From Streptomyces sp. HD (GTDB lineage: Bacteria > Actinomycetota > Actinomycetes > Streptomycetales > Streptomycetaceae), in the NCBI RefSeq assembly GCF_028369295.1, contig NZ_JAQMYP010000069.1, positions 1 through 42,019 on the forward strand: a stretch of DNA of 42,019 nt, written 5' to 3'. The stretch's first letter is position 1. Every line of letters begins with the position of its first letter. Under the pieces are notes generated by a model. The model was not told where the DNA came from, did not search any database, and saw only the letters and a list, made by a program, of their open reading frames with translations. Positions 41,415-42,019 of the stretch are shown here, piece by piece. The position numbers and the translations under genes are program-made.

Positions 41415-42019
41415 ATGCGGTATGCGCAGGGAGGCGGGCTGACACCGAAGGAACAGGCGGCTCGTGAGCGGCTGAGGCTGGAGGCCGCGGAGCGGTTCGC
41501 GCGCGGGGATAGAACTACGGACGTTGCGCGTGAGCTTCGGGTCGGGGAGCGTCAGGTGGAGAAGTGGCGCAGGACGTGGCGGGAGGGCGGGGCCAAGGCG
41601 CTGGGCTCGAAGGGGCCGATGTGCGTGGAGCTTCTGAGCCCTGCGCAGTGGGAGCGTCTCGTGCGGGAGTTGGAGCGTGGCACCCTGGCGCATGGCTGGG
41701 ATGAGGAGCAGGGCTGGACGCTGGTGCGGATCCGTGCGCTGATCATCCGGTTGTTCCTGGTGGAGTACACGGTGCAGGGGGTCTGGAAGCTGATGCGGCG
41801 GCACGGCTGGTCGCCGCAGGTGCCGGCCCGGCGGGCGTTGGAGCGGGACGACGCGAGTGTCGGGCGGTGGCGGAGTGAGGTGTGGGAGACGGTAAAGCCA
41901 CCGCGGCGGCCCGGGACGCCTACATCTGCTTCGAGGACGAGGCAGGACAGGGGCTGAGGCCGCCGAAGGGGCACACGTGGGCACCGAGGGGCCGGACACC
42001 GGTGGTACGGGTGCGGGGC
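41415..42019 (+). mobile_element. IS630-family transposase, frameshifted and cut by the window edge
   Basis: The first part, from the ATG at 41415 to 41957, encodes the N-terminal HTH domains of an IS630 transposase (DRTTDVARELRVGERQVEKW, then IIRLFLVEYTVQGVWKLMRR). The catalytic part continues in the -1 frame from about 41897 (ICFEDEAGQGLRPPKGHTWA, then PRGRTPVVRV) and is truncated at 42019. The switch occurs at GTAAAGCC, so it may be a -1 translational slip or a mutation. Confidence 0.8.

Larger units (their letters stand above)
21673..42019. mobile_element. Integrated mobilisable element at tRNA-Arg(CCU), right end not reached
   Basis: The left boundary is set by the tRNA gene and the adjacent integrase; the attachment core presumably overlaps the tRNA 3' end. 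Element functions in order are integrase, XRE regulator, excisionase-like protein, DUF3631 ATPase, repeat-rich gene-free region, Spd-like membrane protein, hairpin region, MobC-like protein and relaxase. Cargo is the FxLD lanthipeptide cluster and regulators. I found no repeat of the tRNA end (GGTTCGAATCCTGCC) inside the window, so the right junction is outside, or the cargo beyond 30 kb is partly chromosomal. Confidence 0.7.

Noticed and set aside
21746..42019. Right attachment site inside the window
   Set aside because: No second copy of the tRNA 3' sequence GGTTCGAATCCTGCC was seen on reading the region by eye; an exact string search on both strands would settle it.

Overview
The window is high-GC actinobacterial DNA, almost certainly a Streptomyces chromosome. 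The evidence is the third-position GC bias, the GTG/TTG starts, an HrdD-type sigma factor with a sigma-R-like promoter, tandem IclR regulators, and two in-frame TTA (bldA-type) codons. Bases 1-21,745 look like ordinary chromosome; from the tRNA at 21,673-21,745 onward the DNA looks like an integrated mobile element that runs past the right edge.

Chromosomal part. A TetR regulator (133-960) is followed by the hrdD sigma factor and a divergent phosphinothricin-acetyltransferase-like GNAT. Next come a LigB/DODA-type dioxygenase divergent from a MarR regulator, and a 14-TMS MFS exporter with its TetR regulator and a probable operator between them. Then lie a secreted HExxHxxGxxD metalloprotease, a double-IclR regulator, and a GlxA (DJ-1/AraC) regulator divergent from two tandem isochorismatase-like hydrolases, the second carrying a Tat signal. 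After the fragment of an acyltransferase SGNH domain comes a YfhO-GtrB-GtrA operon, which fits extracytoplasmic sugar modification of a cell-envelope polymer. Flavodoxin and cupin genes follow. A lipoprotein-response regulator-histidine kinase operon resembling cseA-cseB-cseC is broken in all three genes, and its kinase end runs into a GA(G/C)-rich microsatellite.

Mobile element (from 21,673). A tRNA-Arg(CCU) gene abuts a tyrosine integrase. An overlapping XRE regulator, a small excisionase-like HTH protein and a DUF3631 ATPase follow. Then come a ~430 bp gene-free zone with repeated 10-mers and large palindromes (candidate replication origin or oriT), a DUF2637 (Spd-like) membrane protein, a hairpin-rich interval, a MobC-like protein and an HUH relaxase. 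No FtsK/TraB translocase is visible, so it looks like a mobilisable integrative element rather than a classical pSAM2-type AICE. No second copy of the tRNA end was found, so the right boundary lies outside.

Cargo. Between 29,972 and 37,919, on the minus strand, is a complete-looking FxLD-type lanthipeptide cluster. It holds a 59-aa precursor with an FDLD leader motif and three cysteines, a full-length LanB dehydratase, a LanC cyclase, and a 693-aa protein joining a SpaB_C/thiopeptide-type domain to a protein-isoaspartate-methyltransferase domain. Last is a TPR-like protein without DNA-binding domain. A perfect 14-bp stem-loop sits between precursor and lanB. To its right is a regulatory block: small Cys proteins and an anti-sigma-type ATPase, divergent from a probably leaderless XRE regulator coupled to a GNAT. 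lanB and the XRE regulator each have one TTA codon, which suggests joint developmental control through bldA. The window ends inside an IS630-type transposase.
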